Part shown: piece after piece, positions 18,047 through 26,243 of the stretch
Position numbering within the stretch: position 1 is the stretch's first letter
How the letters are laid out: the number at the start of each line of letters is the position of its first letter
Assembly (NCBI RefSeq): GCF_001969385.1
Contig: NZ_CP014796.1
Location: forward strand, 62,001 to 126,000
DNA: 64,000 nucleotides
Origin: Salipiger profundus
GTDB taxonomy: Bacteria > Pseudomonadota > Alphaproteobacteria > Rhodobacterales > Rhodobacteraceae
Direction of reading: 5' to 3'
Notes under the pieces: model-generated
The model's database searches: none
What the model saw: the letters and a program-made list of their open reading frames with translations, nothing else
What the model was told of the DNA's origin: nothing
Program-made: the position numbers and the translations under genes

Positions 18047-18613
18047 TCACGCGGGCGAGATCACCTCGGTCTCGGTCACGATCAGGTCGAGCGGCTGGTC
18101 GTTCGGATCATGCGGCAGCGCCTCGGCCTCCTGCGCGGCGTAGGCGAAGCCGATGGCCAACACCGCCCCTTCCCCGCGCAGTTTCGCAAGCGTGCGGTCG
18201 TAGAACCCGCCACCGTAGCCCAGCCGGGCGCCGGCGCGGGTGAAGGCCACGAGCGGCACGATCAGGATCTCGGGCGTCACGTATTGCGGCTCGGCGGGGA
18301 TGCAGGCGCCGAACGGCCCCTCGACCAAGGGCATCTCGGGCTCCCAGAGCGCGAAGTGCAGCGGCAGGCCCGGCCCCTCGATCACCGGGATCGCGACGGG
18401 ACCATAGGCACTGGCCTCGGCCATCGCCGGGCGCGGGTCGATCTCGGAGCGGATCGGCATGTAGCCCGAGAGCGGCACGCCCCTGTGGCCCGCCAGAAGC
18501 TCCGACAGGCGCCCTGCCCCGGCGCCCCTGTCGGTGCTGTGCGCTGCCTTGCGCCGGGCCAGCGCCTCCCGCCGCGCAACCTGCTTCGCGTCCGCGAGCG
18601 CGTCGACGTTCAC
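18047..18613 (-). CDS. 5-formyltetrahydrofolate cyclo-ligase
   Basis: 188 residues. Converts 5-formyl-THF to methenyl-THF with ATP. Family features: basic N-terminal helix (KQVARREALARRKA), SGYMPIRSEIDPRPAM, FGACIPAEP and the C-terminal ATP-binding RLGYGGGFYDRTLAKLRG. The start codon is GTG at 18613, overlapping the mgtE stop (GTGA), which implies coupled translation; this explains the choice of a non-ATG start. In many relatives this gene adjoins a YmdB-like phosphoesterase, which here lies separately at 43874. Confidence 0.93.
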   Translation of the reverse strand: MNVDALADAKQVARREALARRKAAHSTDRGAGAGRLSELLAGHRGVPLSGYMPIRSEIDPRPAMAEASAYGPVAIPVIEGPGLPLHFALWEPEMPLVEGPFGACIPAEPQYVTPEILIVPLVAFTRAGARLGYGGGFYDRTLAKLRGEGAVLAIGFAYAAQEAEALPHDPNDQPLDLIVTETEVISPA

Positions 18614-20010
18614 AGCAGCACCAGACTGGCGAGGCCGAGGAAGGCGAAGAAGCCCACCACGTCGGTCACGGTCGTCACGAAGGTGCCCGAGGCGAGCGCC
18701 GGGTCGACCTTGAGCCGCTCGAGAATGACCGGGATCGCGATGCCCGCGAGCCCCGCCACCAGCAGGTTGATGATCATGGCCGCCGCGATCACCACGCCCA
18801 GCATAACCGAGCCGAACCAGACGAATTCGAGCGCGCCCATGACCACCGCGAAGGTGGCGCCGTTCACCAGCCCCACCGCCGCCTCACGGCGGATGATGCG
18901 CCAGACGTTCGAGCCGGTGAGGTCCTTGGTGGCCAGCGCGCGCACCGCCACCGTCAGCGACTGCGTGCCCGCGTTGCCGCCCATCGAGGCCACGATGGGC
19001 ATCAGCACCGCCAGCGCCACGACCTGCGCGATGACGCCCTCGAACTGCGCGATGACCAGCGACGCCAGCACCGCCGTCAGCAGGTTCACCGCGAGCCACG
19101 GCAGACGCTGCCGGACGGTCTCGAGCACGCTGTCCGACAGCCGGCTTTCCTCGCCGACGCCGGCGAGGCGCAGGATGTCTTCCTCGTGCTCCTCGTCGAG
19201 CACGGCCATCGCGTCGTCGATGGTGATGACGCCGACCAGCCGCTCGTTCTCGTCCACCACCGGCGCCGAGATCAGGTGATACTGGTTGAACGCATAGGCG
19301 ACCTCGCCCTCGTCGCGGGTCACCGGGATGACGTGGAAGGTGTCCGAGATCAGCGAGCGCAGCAGGATCTCGCGGCGCGAGGCCATGAGCCGCCCCAGCG
19401 CCACGTTGCCGATCGGGCGCAGCTTCGGATCGACCAGCACGATGTGGTAGAACTGCTCTGGCAGGCCCTCGGTCGAACGCAGGTAGTCGATCGCCTCGCC
19501 GACGTTCCAGTGCTCGGGCGCCATCACGACCTCGCGCTGCATCAGGCGGCCGGCGGAATACTCCGGATAGGTCAGCGACTTCTCGACGGCCACCCGGTCC
19601 TGGTTGTCGAGAACCTCGAGAATCGCTTCCTGCTGCGCCTGGTCGAGATCCTCGAGCAGGTCGACCACGTCGTCCGATTCCAGCTCGCGCACGGCGTCGG
19701 CCAGCACCGCGGGGTGCAGCGCGTGAATCACCTCTTCCCGGATCGATTCGTCGAGTTCCGACAGGATGTCGCCGTCGAACTCCTTGTCGTAGAGCTTGAT
19801 CAGCCGCATCCGGTCGAAGGCGTTGATCTGCTCCAGAAGGTCGGCGATGTCGGCCGGGTGCAACGGCTCCATCAGCTCGACGAGCCGTTCCCGGTCGCCG
19901 ATGTCCACCGCGTAGAGGATCGCGGCGACGTTCTTGGGTTGCAGGGAATAGGCGTCGTCGCCGTCCTTGTGCTCTTCGTCGAGGACGACCTGGTCGTTTT
20001 CTTCTGTCAT
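18610..20010 (-). CDS. mgtE: Magnesium transporter MgtE
   Basis: 466 residues. Cytosolic N domain (~20-140: LHPADIADLLEQI with MgtE helical repeats), two CBS domains (~145-265; YEFSAGRLM-type PEYSAGRLMQREVV, SAPVVDENERLVGVITIDDAM) that gate the channel by binding Mg2+, then five membrane helices (~300-466) with the selectivity signature MPIVASMGGNAGTQSLTV and a C-terminal GTFVTTVTDVVGFFAFLGLA. Full length. Its stop overlaps the GTG start of the FTHF cyclo-ligase; the functions are unrelated. Confidence 0.96.
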   Translation of the reverse strand: MTEENDQVVLDEEHKDGDDAYSLQPKNVAAILYAVDIGDRERLVELMEPLHPADIADLLEQINAFDRMRLIKLYDKEFDGDILSELDESIREEVIHALHPAVLADAVRELESDDVVDLLEDLDQAQQEAILEVLDNQDRVAVEKSLTYPEYSAGRLMQREVVMAPEHWNVGEAIDYLRSTEGLPEQFYHIVLVDPKLRPIGNVALGRLMASRREILLRSLISDTFHVIPVTRDEGEVAYAFNQYHLISAPVVDENERLVGVITIDDAMAVLDEEHEEDILRLAGVGEESRLSDSVLETVRQRLPWLAVNLLTAVLASLVIAQFEGVIAQVVALAVLMPIVASMGGNAGTQSLTVAVRALATKDLTGSNVWRIIRREAAVGLVNGATFAVVMGALEFVWFGSVMLGVVIAAAMIINLLVAGLAGIAIPVILERLKVDPALASGTFVTTVTDVVGFFAFLGLASLVLL

Positions 20011-20129
20011 CGCTGCCCCGCTGCCTGTCTTTGCCTAAAAGAGTAGGATATCGCCGCGGGTTTCAACAGGGCGCATTGCGATTGCCGCGCCCGGGCGTCA
20101 TTGTGGCGCGCGCTCAACATGGGGGACGC

Positions 20130-21422
20130 ATGACCACTCTGCATCTTGGACAGATCCTGAGCTTCGACGGCTCGCCTTTCGACGAGGGGCCGACGGCGGC
20201 CTGGCACGAGCGGCAGGGCGGCCTCGTCGTCGGAGACGGCCGGATTCTCGCCGTCGGGCCGGCGGACGCGATGCGGATGTCACACCCCGAGGCCGAGGTG
20301 ATCGACCACGGCGAGGGGCTGATCGTTCCGGGGTTCGTCGATGCCCACGCCCACTACCCCCAGACCGGGATGATCGCGAGCTGGGGCAAGCGGCTGATCG
20401 ACTGGCTGAACCACTACACCTTCCCCGAAGAGATGCGCTTTGCCGATCCCGCCTATGCGCGCGACGTGGCCGGGCGCTACCTCGACCTGCTGCTGGCGAA
20501 TGGCACGACCTCGGTCTGCTCGTTCTGCACCATCCACCCGCATTCCGTCGACGCGCTCTTCGAGGCCGCCGAGTCGCGGAGGATGCGCGTCTTCGCCGGC
20601 AAGACCTGCATGGACCGCGACACCGCCCCCGAGGGGCTACGCGACACCGCGCAGGGGGCCTATGACGACAGCAAGGCGCTGCTCGAGCGCTGGCACGGTC
20701 GCGGGCGGGCGTCCTATGTCATCACGCCGCGCTTCTCGCCGACCTCCACGCCCGACCAGTTGCGCGCGCTCGGCGCGCTCTGGGCCGAGCACCCGGGCTG
20801 CCCGATGCAGACGCACCTGTCGGAACAGACCGACGAGATCGCCTGGGTCAAGTCGCTCTATCCAGATGCCCGCGACTACCTCGACACCTACGAGGCCTAC
20901 GGGCTGCTCGGTCCCGGCGGCCTCTACGGCCACGCCATCCACCTCGAGCCGCGCGAGCGCGAGCGGCTGCGCGAGATCGGCGCGTCGCTGGTGCACTGCC
21001 CGACCTCGAACACCTTCATCGGCTCGGGGCTGTTCGACATGGACGGGCTCGCGCGCGAGGGGCAGATCATCGGGCTTGCCACCGACACCGGCGGCGGCTC
21101 GTCGTTCTCGATGCTGCGCACCATGGCCGCCGCCTACGAGATCGGCCAGCTGCGCGGCCGCCCGCTGCATGCCTCCGAGCTGCTGTGGCTCGCGACGCAG
21201 GGCTCGGCCCGCGCGCTTCGGGCCGACGACCGTATCGGCAACCTCGCGGCGGGGATGGAGGCGGATTTCATCGTGCTCGACCTTGCCTCGACCCCGGCCA
21301 TCGCGCAGCGCAGCGCCAGCGCCGAAGACATCTGGGAGGCGCTTTTCCCGACCATCATGATGGGGGACGACCGCGCCGTCACGGGCACCTGGGTCGCCGG
21401 GGAAAGAACGCGCGTGGGTTGA
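20130..21422 (+). CDS. guaD: Guanine deaminase
   Basis: 430 residues from the ATG at 20130 after GGGGGAC. Amidohydrolase that converts guanine to xanthine and ammonia. Zinc ligands and family motifs: VDAHAHYPQTGM (~71-82), SFCTIHPHSVDALFEAAE, MQTHLSEQTDEI, the GHAIHLEPRER His, and ATDTGGGSSFSMLRTMAAAY with the metal-binding Asp. The KTCMDRDTAPEGL segment is also typical of GuaD. Divergent from mgtE and followed by an SDR gene; a related amidohydrolase lies 2 kb further on the other strand. Confidence 0.94.
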   Translation: MTTLHLGQILSFDGSPFDEGPTAAWHERQGGLVVGDGRILAVGPADAMRMSHPEAEVIDHGEGLIVPGFVDAHAHYPQTGMIASWGKRLIDWLNHYTFPEEMRFADPAYARDVAGRYLDLLLANGTTSVCSFCTIHPHSVDALFEAAESRRMRVFAGKTCMDRDTAPEGLRDTAQGAYDDSKALLERWHGRGRASYVITPRFSPTSTPDQLRALGALWAEHPGCPMQTHLSEQTDEIAWVKSLYPDARDYLDTYEAYGLLGPGGLYGHAIHLEPRERERLREIGASLVHCPTSNTFIGSGLFDMDGLAREGQIIGLATDTGGGSSFSMLRTMAAAYEIGQLRGRPLHASELLWLATQGSARALRADDRIGNLAAGMEADFIVLDLASTPAIAQRSASAEDIWEALFPTIMMGDDRAVTGTWVAGERTRVG

Positions 21423-21508
21423 GCCGCGCTTTTACCGGGCAACCACGTGACGAAGCGCTGCGCGGCGCTACCTTGCGAGTGGCAAGACCAGATCGAGGAG
21501 CCCCCCAC

Positions 21509-22162
21509 ATGTCCAGAATACTGCTGATCGGCGCCACCGGCGGCGTCGGACACCGTCTGCTGCCGATGCTCATCGAGGCCGGTCACAGCGTCACCGCCCT
21601 GCACCGGAAACCCGAGCAGGCCGAAGCATTGCGCGCGGCCGGGGCAACGCCGCTGCAGGCCGACCTCATGGAGATTTCCGCCGGCGAAATGGCCCAGGCC
21701 GCCCGCGGGCACGATGTGATCGTCTTCTCGGCCGGCGCGGCGGGCAGCGGCTCGCACCGCACCGCCGAGATCGACGGCAAGGGCCCGGTCAAGATGATCG
21801 AGGCGGCCCGTGCCAACGACATCTCGCGAGTCTACCTCGTCTCCGCCTTCCCCGATGCGGGCCGCGACAGCGAACCGAAAGAGGGCTTCGAATTCTACAT
21901 GAAGACCAAGAAGGAGGCCGACGCCGCGGTCGCCGCCTCGGGGCTGGATTTCGTCATCCTGCGGCCCGGCACGCTGCTGGACGAACCGGCAGACGAGCGG
22001 ATTTCGCTATCGGTCGCCCTGACCTACGGGACGGTGAAGCGCGGCAACGTGGCCGCCGTGCTCGCGGCGCTGATCGACCGCCCGGAGATCCGCCGCGAGG
22101 TGGTCGAACTGACCGACGGGAGCACGCCGGTGGTGGAAGCGGTGGACGCGCTGCGCCGCTGA
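21509..22162 (+). CDS. Atypical SDR, NAD(P)H-binding (NmrA/YhfK-like) protein
   Basis: 217 residues from the ATG at 21509, with GAGGAG 8 bases upstream. Rossmann start MSRILLIGATGGVGHRLLP with the atypical SDR glycine motif GATGGVG, GHDVIVFSAGAAG, and VYLVSAFPDAGRD; the usual Tyr-x3-Lys is replaced by YMKTKKEADA (Tyr-Met-Lys). The C-terminal part (ILRPGTLLDEP) is typical of NAD(P)-binding sugar-epimerase-like and NmrA-like proteins. Substrate unknown. It is 86 bases after guaD and could be in the same transcript. Confidence 0.85.
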   Translation: MSRILLIGATGGVGHRLLPMLIEAGHSVTALHRKPEQAEALRAAGATPLQADLMEISAGEMAQAARGHDVIVFSAGAAGSGSHRTAEIDGKGPVKMIEAARANDISRVYLVSAFPDAGRDSEPKEGFEFYMKTKKEADAAVAASGLDFVILRPGTLLDEPADERISLSVALTYGTVKRGNVAAVLAALIDRPEIRREVVELTDGSTPVVEAVDALRR

Positions 22163-22187
22163 CCGGCCCCGTCGCGCGCGGCTGGCC

Positions 22188-22733
22188 TCACTTCGGCCGC
22201 GCCACCAACAGCACCCAGTAGTCACCGGACCGCGCGAGCCCGAATTCGGTCACATCGCGCAGGCGCAGGTTGGCGCGGTGTCCCGGCGAGTCGTTCCAGA
22301 CCTTCATCACGGTCGGAAACCCTCGGGCCGTCCAGGCGACGTTCTCGGCGACGCGGCCGTAGTCGTAGCCCTGCGCGCGCACCCGCTGACCGATGGTGCT
22401 GCCGTTCGAGCCGGCGTGGGTGACCTCGCCCATCCGCGCCACGTCGCGGGCATGGGCGGCCGCAGCGGCATCCAGCCGACCGGACCGCGACAGACGCGGC
22501 AGCCCGAGCCGCGCGCGGTAGTCGTTGAACGCGCGGCCCGGATTCACCTGCGCGTCCGGCGCGTCATCGCTCCGCCCATACATGTAATAGTTGTGCGAGC
22601 TGTCCTGCCCCCCGCCCGAGGGCGCCGCTGCGCCCGCGCCTGCGCTGCCGGGCTCGGCCTGGGCGCGCACGTCGACCTCCATGCAGGCGGCGAGCGGGAG
22701 CATGAGGAGAACGGCAAGCGTGGCGGGTTTCAT
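22188..22733 (-). CDS. CAP/SCP-domain lipoprotein 1
   Basis: 181 residues from the ATG at 22733, with GGAGG upstream. Lipoprotein signal (LAVLLMLPLAAC), a Gly/Ser linker, then a CAP domain (~70-181): FNDYRARLGLPRLSRS, AHARDVARMGEVTHAGSNGS, GYDYGRVAENVAW and SPGHRANLRLRDVTEFGLA, with the conserved cavity His and Glu residues. CAP proteins are extracytoplasmic; the enzymatic role is unknown in bacteria. Directly followed on the same strand's upstream side by a second CAP gene (22827-23288). Confidence 0.88.
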   Translation of the reverse strand: MKPATLAVLLMLPLAACMEVDVRAQAEPGSAGAGAAAPSGGGQDSSHNYYMYGRSDDAPDAQVNPGRAFNDYRARLGLPRLSRSGRLDAAAAAHARDVARMGEVTHAGSNGSTIGQRVRAQGYDYGRVAENVAWTARGFPTVMKVWNDSPGHRANLRLRDVTEFGLARSGDYWVLLVARPK

Positions 22734-22826
22734 GGAGCCTCCGGGCAAGTTGAGCGTCGTGAAAGATGCAACTGTCCGAAGACATCTAGCATCCTCCGCG
22801 CCGACCGCCAGAGACGGCCCCGGCGA

Positions 22827-23288
22827 TCAGCGGGGACGTGCCACCACCATCGCCCAGTAGTCGCCGGACTGCGCCAGCCCGTATTGCGTCGCGTCCCGCA
22901 TAAGCATGTTGCTCCGGTGCGGCGGAGAGTCGATCCAGATCTGCATCGCCCGCGCCTGCCCCCGGCCGGTCTTCGCGATGTTCTCGGCCACTTTCCCGAA
23001 GCGGTAACCCTGCCGCTTGACCCGGTCCGAGATCGCGCTGCCGTCCGAGCCGCGATGGATCATTCGGTCCATCTGCGCCATGTCGCGGGCATGGGCCTCG
23101 GCGGCACGCTGCAACTTCGCGGAGCGCGCGAGCGGGGCCCGCCCGTTGGCCTCGCGGAAGGCGTTGAGCGAGGCCGCGCTTGCGGTCGAAACCTGCACCG
23201 TGCGCGAGCCGGTGGCCTCGGACGCCGTCGTTGCGCAGCCCGCCGCCAGCAGGGCCAGCCCGAGGGCGGCTCCCCTGAAGATCCTCAT
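22827..23288 (-). CDS. CAP/SCP-domain lipoprotein 2
   Basis: 153 residues from the ATG at 23288. Lipoprotein signal FRGAALGLALLAAGCATT, short linker, then a CAP domain: LNAFREANGRAPLARSAKLQ, AHARDMAQMDRMIHRGSDGS, GYRFGKVAENIAKTG, SPPHRSNMLMRDATQYGLA, ending AQSGDYWAMVVARPR. The last 40 residues closely match CAP protein 1 (ARSGDYWVLLVARPK), so the two are tandem paralogues. It sits 19 bases after the amidohydrolase stop, so the three may share a transcript. Confidence 0.88.
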   Translation of the reverse strand: MRIFRGAALGLALLAAGCATTASEATGSRTVQVSTASAASLNAFREANGRAPLARSAKLQRAAEAHARDMAQMDRMIHRGSDGSAISDRVKRQGYRFGKVAENIAKTGRGQARAMQIWIDSPPHRSNMLMRDATQYGLAQSGDYWAMVVARPR

Positions 23289-23307
23289 TGCATCGTCTCC
23301 CCGCGTG

Positions 23308-24648
23308 TCAGCTTCGTTCGGCAAGAGCCTGCGCAAGTTCGGTCTGTCGCGCAATGGTTGCGCCAAGATCAATCGTCGCGAGCAGGCCGTCGCGCACCAC
23401 CTGACGCCCCTCGACGAACAGGTGCCGCACCCGCGAAGGACCGGCCAGCAGCAGCGCGGCCTTTTCCCAGCTCCCGGCACTCTCGATGCCGCTCACATCC
23501 CAGAGCGCCAGGTCGGCGCGCTTGCCGACGGCGACCTGTCCGCAGTCAAGCCGCCCCAGCACCTCGGCCCCGCCCCGCGTGGCAAGCCGCAGCGCCTCGC
23601 GCGCGCTCATCGCGTCGGCCCCGCTCGAAACCCGTTGCAGCAGCATCGCCTGCCGCGCCTCGGCCATCAGGTTCGAGCCGTCGTTGCTTGCCGAGCCGTC
23701 GACCCCCAGCCCCACGGGCACGCCAGCGTCGACCATCGCGCGGACCGGCGCGATGCCCGACCCCAGCCGGCAGTTCGAACAGGGGCAATGCGCCACCCCG
23801 GTGCGGGACTGCGCGAACAGGTCGATCTCCTGCCCGTCGAGCTTCACACAGTGGGCGTGCCAGACGTCGGGCCCCGTCCAACCGAGCTCTTCCGCATACT
23901 GCCCTGGGCGGCAGCCGAACTGCGCCTCGGAATAGGCGATGTCCTCGTCGTTCTCCGCGAGGTGGGTGTGCAGCATCACGCCCTTGTCGCGCGCCAGCAG
24001 CGCCGCGTCGCGCATCAGCTCGCGACTGACCGAGAACGGCGAACAGGGCGCCACGCCCACCCGCACCATCGTGCCCTCGCGCGGGTCGTGGAAGGCGTCG
24101 ATCACCCGAATGCAATCCTCGAGGATCGTCTCTTCGAGTTCCACGAGGCTGTCGGGCGGCAGGCCGCCGTCGCTCTCACCGATGGACATCGCCCCGCGCG
24201 TGGCGTGGAAGCGCAGGCCGATCTCCTGCGCGGCGTCGATGGTGTCATCAAGCCGCGATCCGTTGGGATAGAGATACAGGTGATCCGAAGTCAGCGTGCA
24301 GCCGGAGAGCGCCAGCTCGGCAAGCCCGGTCAGCGCCGAGACCCGCATTTCCTCGGGGCCGAAGCGCGCCCAGATCGGGTAGAGCGTCTTGAGCCAGCCG
24401 AAGAGCAGCGCATCCTGCGCCCCCGGCACCGCGCGCGTCAGCGTCTGGTAGAGATGGTGATGGGTGTTCACCAGCCCCGGCGTCACGACACAGCGCCCGG
24501 CCTCGACGATCTCACCCGAGGTCTGCAGGCCGCTTCCGATCGCGGCGATGACCCCGTCGCGCAGCAGGATGTCGGCGCCGGCAAGTTCGCGCCCGTCGTC
24601 GTCCATCGTCAGGACGCTCTGCGCATTGCGGATCAGGATTTCGGGCAT
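23308..24648 (-). CDS. 8-oxoguanine deaminase-like amidohydrolase
   Basis: 446 residues from the ATG at 24648, preceded by AAGGAGG; an in-frame GTG or ATG further up lacks a ribosome site. Amidohydrolase of the TrzN/AtzA/8-oxoguanine deaminase branch: TPGLVNTHHHLYQTLTRA (~54-71), MLHTHLAENDED, VWHAHCVKLDG and GLGVDGSASNDGSNLMAE. The Zn ligands are all present. The CPCSNCRLGSGIAPV stretch is typical of the 8-oxoguanine deaminase group, which clears oxidised guanine to urate. Proximity to guaD supports a purine role; hydroxyatrazine- or cytosine-like substrates cannot be excluded. Confidence 0.87.
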   Translation of the reverse strand: MPEILIRNAQSVLTMDDDGRELAGADILLRDGVIAAIGSGLQTSGEIVEAGRCVVTPGLVNTHHHLYQTLTRAVPGAQDALLFGWLKTLYPIWARFGPEEMRVSALTGLAELALSGCTLTSDHLYLYPNGSRLDDTIDAAQEIGLRFHATRGAMSIGESDGGLPPDSLVELEETILEDCIRVIDAFHDPREGTMVRVGVAPCSPFSVSRELMRDAALLARDKGVMLHTHLAENDEDIAYSEAQFGCRPGQYAEELGWTGPDVWHAHCVKLDGQEIDLFAQSRTGVAHCPCSNCRLGSGIAPVRAMVDAGVPVGLGVDGSASNDGSNLMAEARQAMLLQRVSSGADAMSAREALRLATRGGAEVLGRLDCGQVAVGKRADLALWDVSGIESAGSWEKAALLLAGPSRVRHLFVEGRQVVRDGLLATIDLGATIARQTELAQALAERS

Positions 24649-24708
24649 CGGGGCCTCCTTCGCCGTGATGGTAAGGCGCCCCTCGAGACCGGACAAGGCG
24701 CGCCGGGG

Positions 24709-25509
24709 TCAGCCGTTCAGCAGCGCGAGCGCCTCGGCATGGATCGCGCTGTTGGCGGCGGCGACGATGCGCCCGCCCTCATGCGCGGGGCGCCCTTCCC
24801 AATTGGTGACGACACCGCCCGCAGCCTCGATCACCGCGATGGGCGCGCCCACGTCGTAAGGATAGAGCCCGGCCTCGACCACGAGGTCGATCTGGCCGGC
24901 AGCGACGAGCGCGTAGGCATAGCAGTCCATCCCGTAGCGGGTCAGCCGGGCGGTGTCGCGCACGCGGGCAAAGGCGGTGCGGTCGGCCTCGGTGCCGATC
25001 TCGGGGAAGGTGGTGAAGAGGATCGCCTCGTCCAGGCCGCGCGGCGCGCGGGTGCCGAGCGGGCGCTCGCCCAGCGGACCGGTCATGGTCGCGCGGCCGA
25101 GGCCGCCGCAGAACCGCTCGCCGGTGTAGGGCTGGTCGATCACGCCGAGCCGCGGGCCGCTCTCGTCCGAAAGCGCGATCAGCACGCCCCAGGTCGGTGT
25201 CCCGCTGAGAAAGCCACGCGTGCCGTCGATCGGGTCGAGAACCCAGGTCAGCCCCGAGGTGCCCTCGACGATGCCCTGCTCCTCGCCGAGGATTCCATCC
25301 TGCGGGCGGCGCTGTGCCAGAACCTCGCGCATGGCGGTCTCGGCGGCATGGTCGGCGACGGTGACGGGATCGAAGCCCCCGGCTTCCTTGTTCTCGGCAT
25401 CGAGACCGGTCGCGCGGAAATGCGGCAGGATGGCGCCGCGTGCGGCATCTGCCAGCGCATGCGCCGTGAGCCAGAGCTCTTCGGCCAGATTGTCTGAGAT
25501 ATCGGCCAT
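24709..25509 (-). CDS. hisN: Histidinol-phosphatase, inositol monophosphatase fold
   Basis: 266 residues from the ATG at 25509; an in-frame GTG nine bases upstream is possible but less likely. IMPase-family motifs: VTVADHAAETAMRE, GEEQGIVEG (metal-binding Glu), WVLDPIDGTRGFLSG (metal-binding Asp residues ~91-105) and YDVGAPIAVIEAAGG. The overall pattern (YAYALVAAGQIDLVVEAGL) matches the HisN-type histidinol-phosphatase of alphaproteobacteria, the penultimate histidine step. Inositol or other sugar phosphates are alternatives. Upstream is the XRE regulator on the same strand. Confidence 0.88.
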   Translation of the reverse strand: MADISDNLAEELWLTAHALADAARGAILPHFRATGLDAENKEAGGFDPVTVADHAAETAMREVLAQRRPQDGILGEEQGIVEGTSGLTWVLDPIDGTRGFLSGTPTWGVLIALSDESGPRLGVIDQPYTGERFCGGLGRATMTGPLGERPLGTRAPRGLDEAILFTTFPEIGTEADRTAFARVRDTARLTRYGMDCYAYALVAAGQIDLVVEAGLYPYDVGAPIAVIEAAGGVVTNWEGRPAHEGGRIVAAANSAIHAEALALLNG

Positions 25510-25564
25510 TGCGCCCACTCCGCTGTTCGATCCGCAGATCGCCTAGCGCAGCGGGCGCGAAGGC

Positions 25565-25951
25565 TCAAGCCACGTCGGACAGAACCCGGGCGAGTTCGAA
25601 CAGGCGACGGCGCTGGTTTTCGGGGATCGCATAGTAGGAGCGCACGAGGTCGAGCGCTTCCTTGTCGCCGAGGATGTCGGCCGGCATGGCTGCTGCGACC
25701 GCGGAAGCCTGGGCGGCCTCCTGCTCGGCTTCGCTTTCGATCCCTTCGAAGAAGAAGCTCACCGGCACCTCGAGCGCGTCGGCGATATCCCAGAGCCGGG
25801 AGGCGCTGACGCGGTTGGCGCCGGTTTCATATTTCTGAATCTGCTGGAACTTGATACCCACCCGCTCGGCAAGCTGCTGCTGGGTCATGCCCACCAGCCA
25901 TCGACGATGGCGGATGCGCTTGCCCACGTGGACATCGACGGGATGCGTCAT
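25565..25951 (-). CDS. XRE-family transcriptional regulator
   Basis: 128 residues. HTH_3 domain at ~11-65: IRHRRWLVGMTQQQLAERVG, IKFQQIQKYETGANRVSASR and LWDIADALEVPVSFFFEG. The C-terminal half is an acidic/alanine linker and a helical EALDLVRSYYAIPENQRRRL segment. This architecture is common in Rhodobacterales regulators thought to control cell-cycle or stress genes; the target is unknown. It is 56 bases upstream of hisN on the same strand and divergent from the quinone oxidoreductase, sharing a 290-base, comparatively AT-rich intergenic region. Confidence 0.9.
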   Translation of the reverse strand: MTHPVDVHVGKRIRHRRWLVGMTQQQLAERVGIKFQQIQKYETGANRVSASRLWDIADALEVPVSFFFEGIESEAEQEAAQASAVAAAMPADILGDKEALDLVRSYYAIPENQRRRLFELARVLSDVA

Positions 25952-26192
25952 AGGATATTCCTTCTATCTTCCCCATGACGGGGCATTTGTTACCGTATCG
26001 CTCACGTTCGTACGCTCGCTATGACCGCGAAACACGTGCGGCCTTTACCCTTTTCCCGGACGTTGAGACGCTACATCGGACACATTCAACGATCAAGCTT
26101 TTTGCGCCCGCGGCGGGACTGCCCCACGAAAATGTGCATCTCATAGTTGATAAATCTTCTCGATCAAGACGAGCTTCCACGCGCAAGCATAT

Positions 26193-26221
26193 TTGACAAA
26201 ATGGAAATTTTGCGGGCAGAT
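26193..26221 (+). promoter_or_regulatory. Candidate promoter and operator of the quinone oxidoreductase
   Basis: TTGACA at 26193-26198, 17-base spacer, GCAGAT at 26216-26221 (weak -10). The spacer holds a perfect inverted repeat CAAAAT-GGAA-ATTTTG (26197-26212), placed where a bound repressor would block polymerase. Confidence 0.45.
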
Positions 26222-26243
26222 CTGGGGCAACACGGAGGATCAC

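Noticed and set aside
20011..20129. Mg2+ riboswitch upstream of mgtE
   Set aside because: The leader up to the divergent guaD gene is only about 120 bases and shows no multi-stem structure that I could recognise.
25975..26196. 73-codon frame in the gap between the XRE and quinone reductase genes
   Set aside because: No ribosome site, unusual codon use and composition; it covers the promoter region of both divergent genes.
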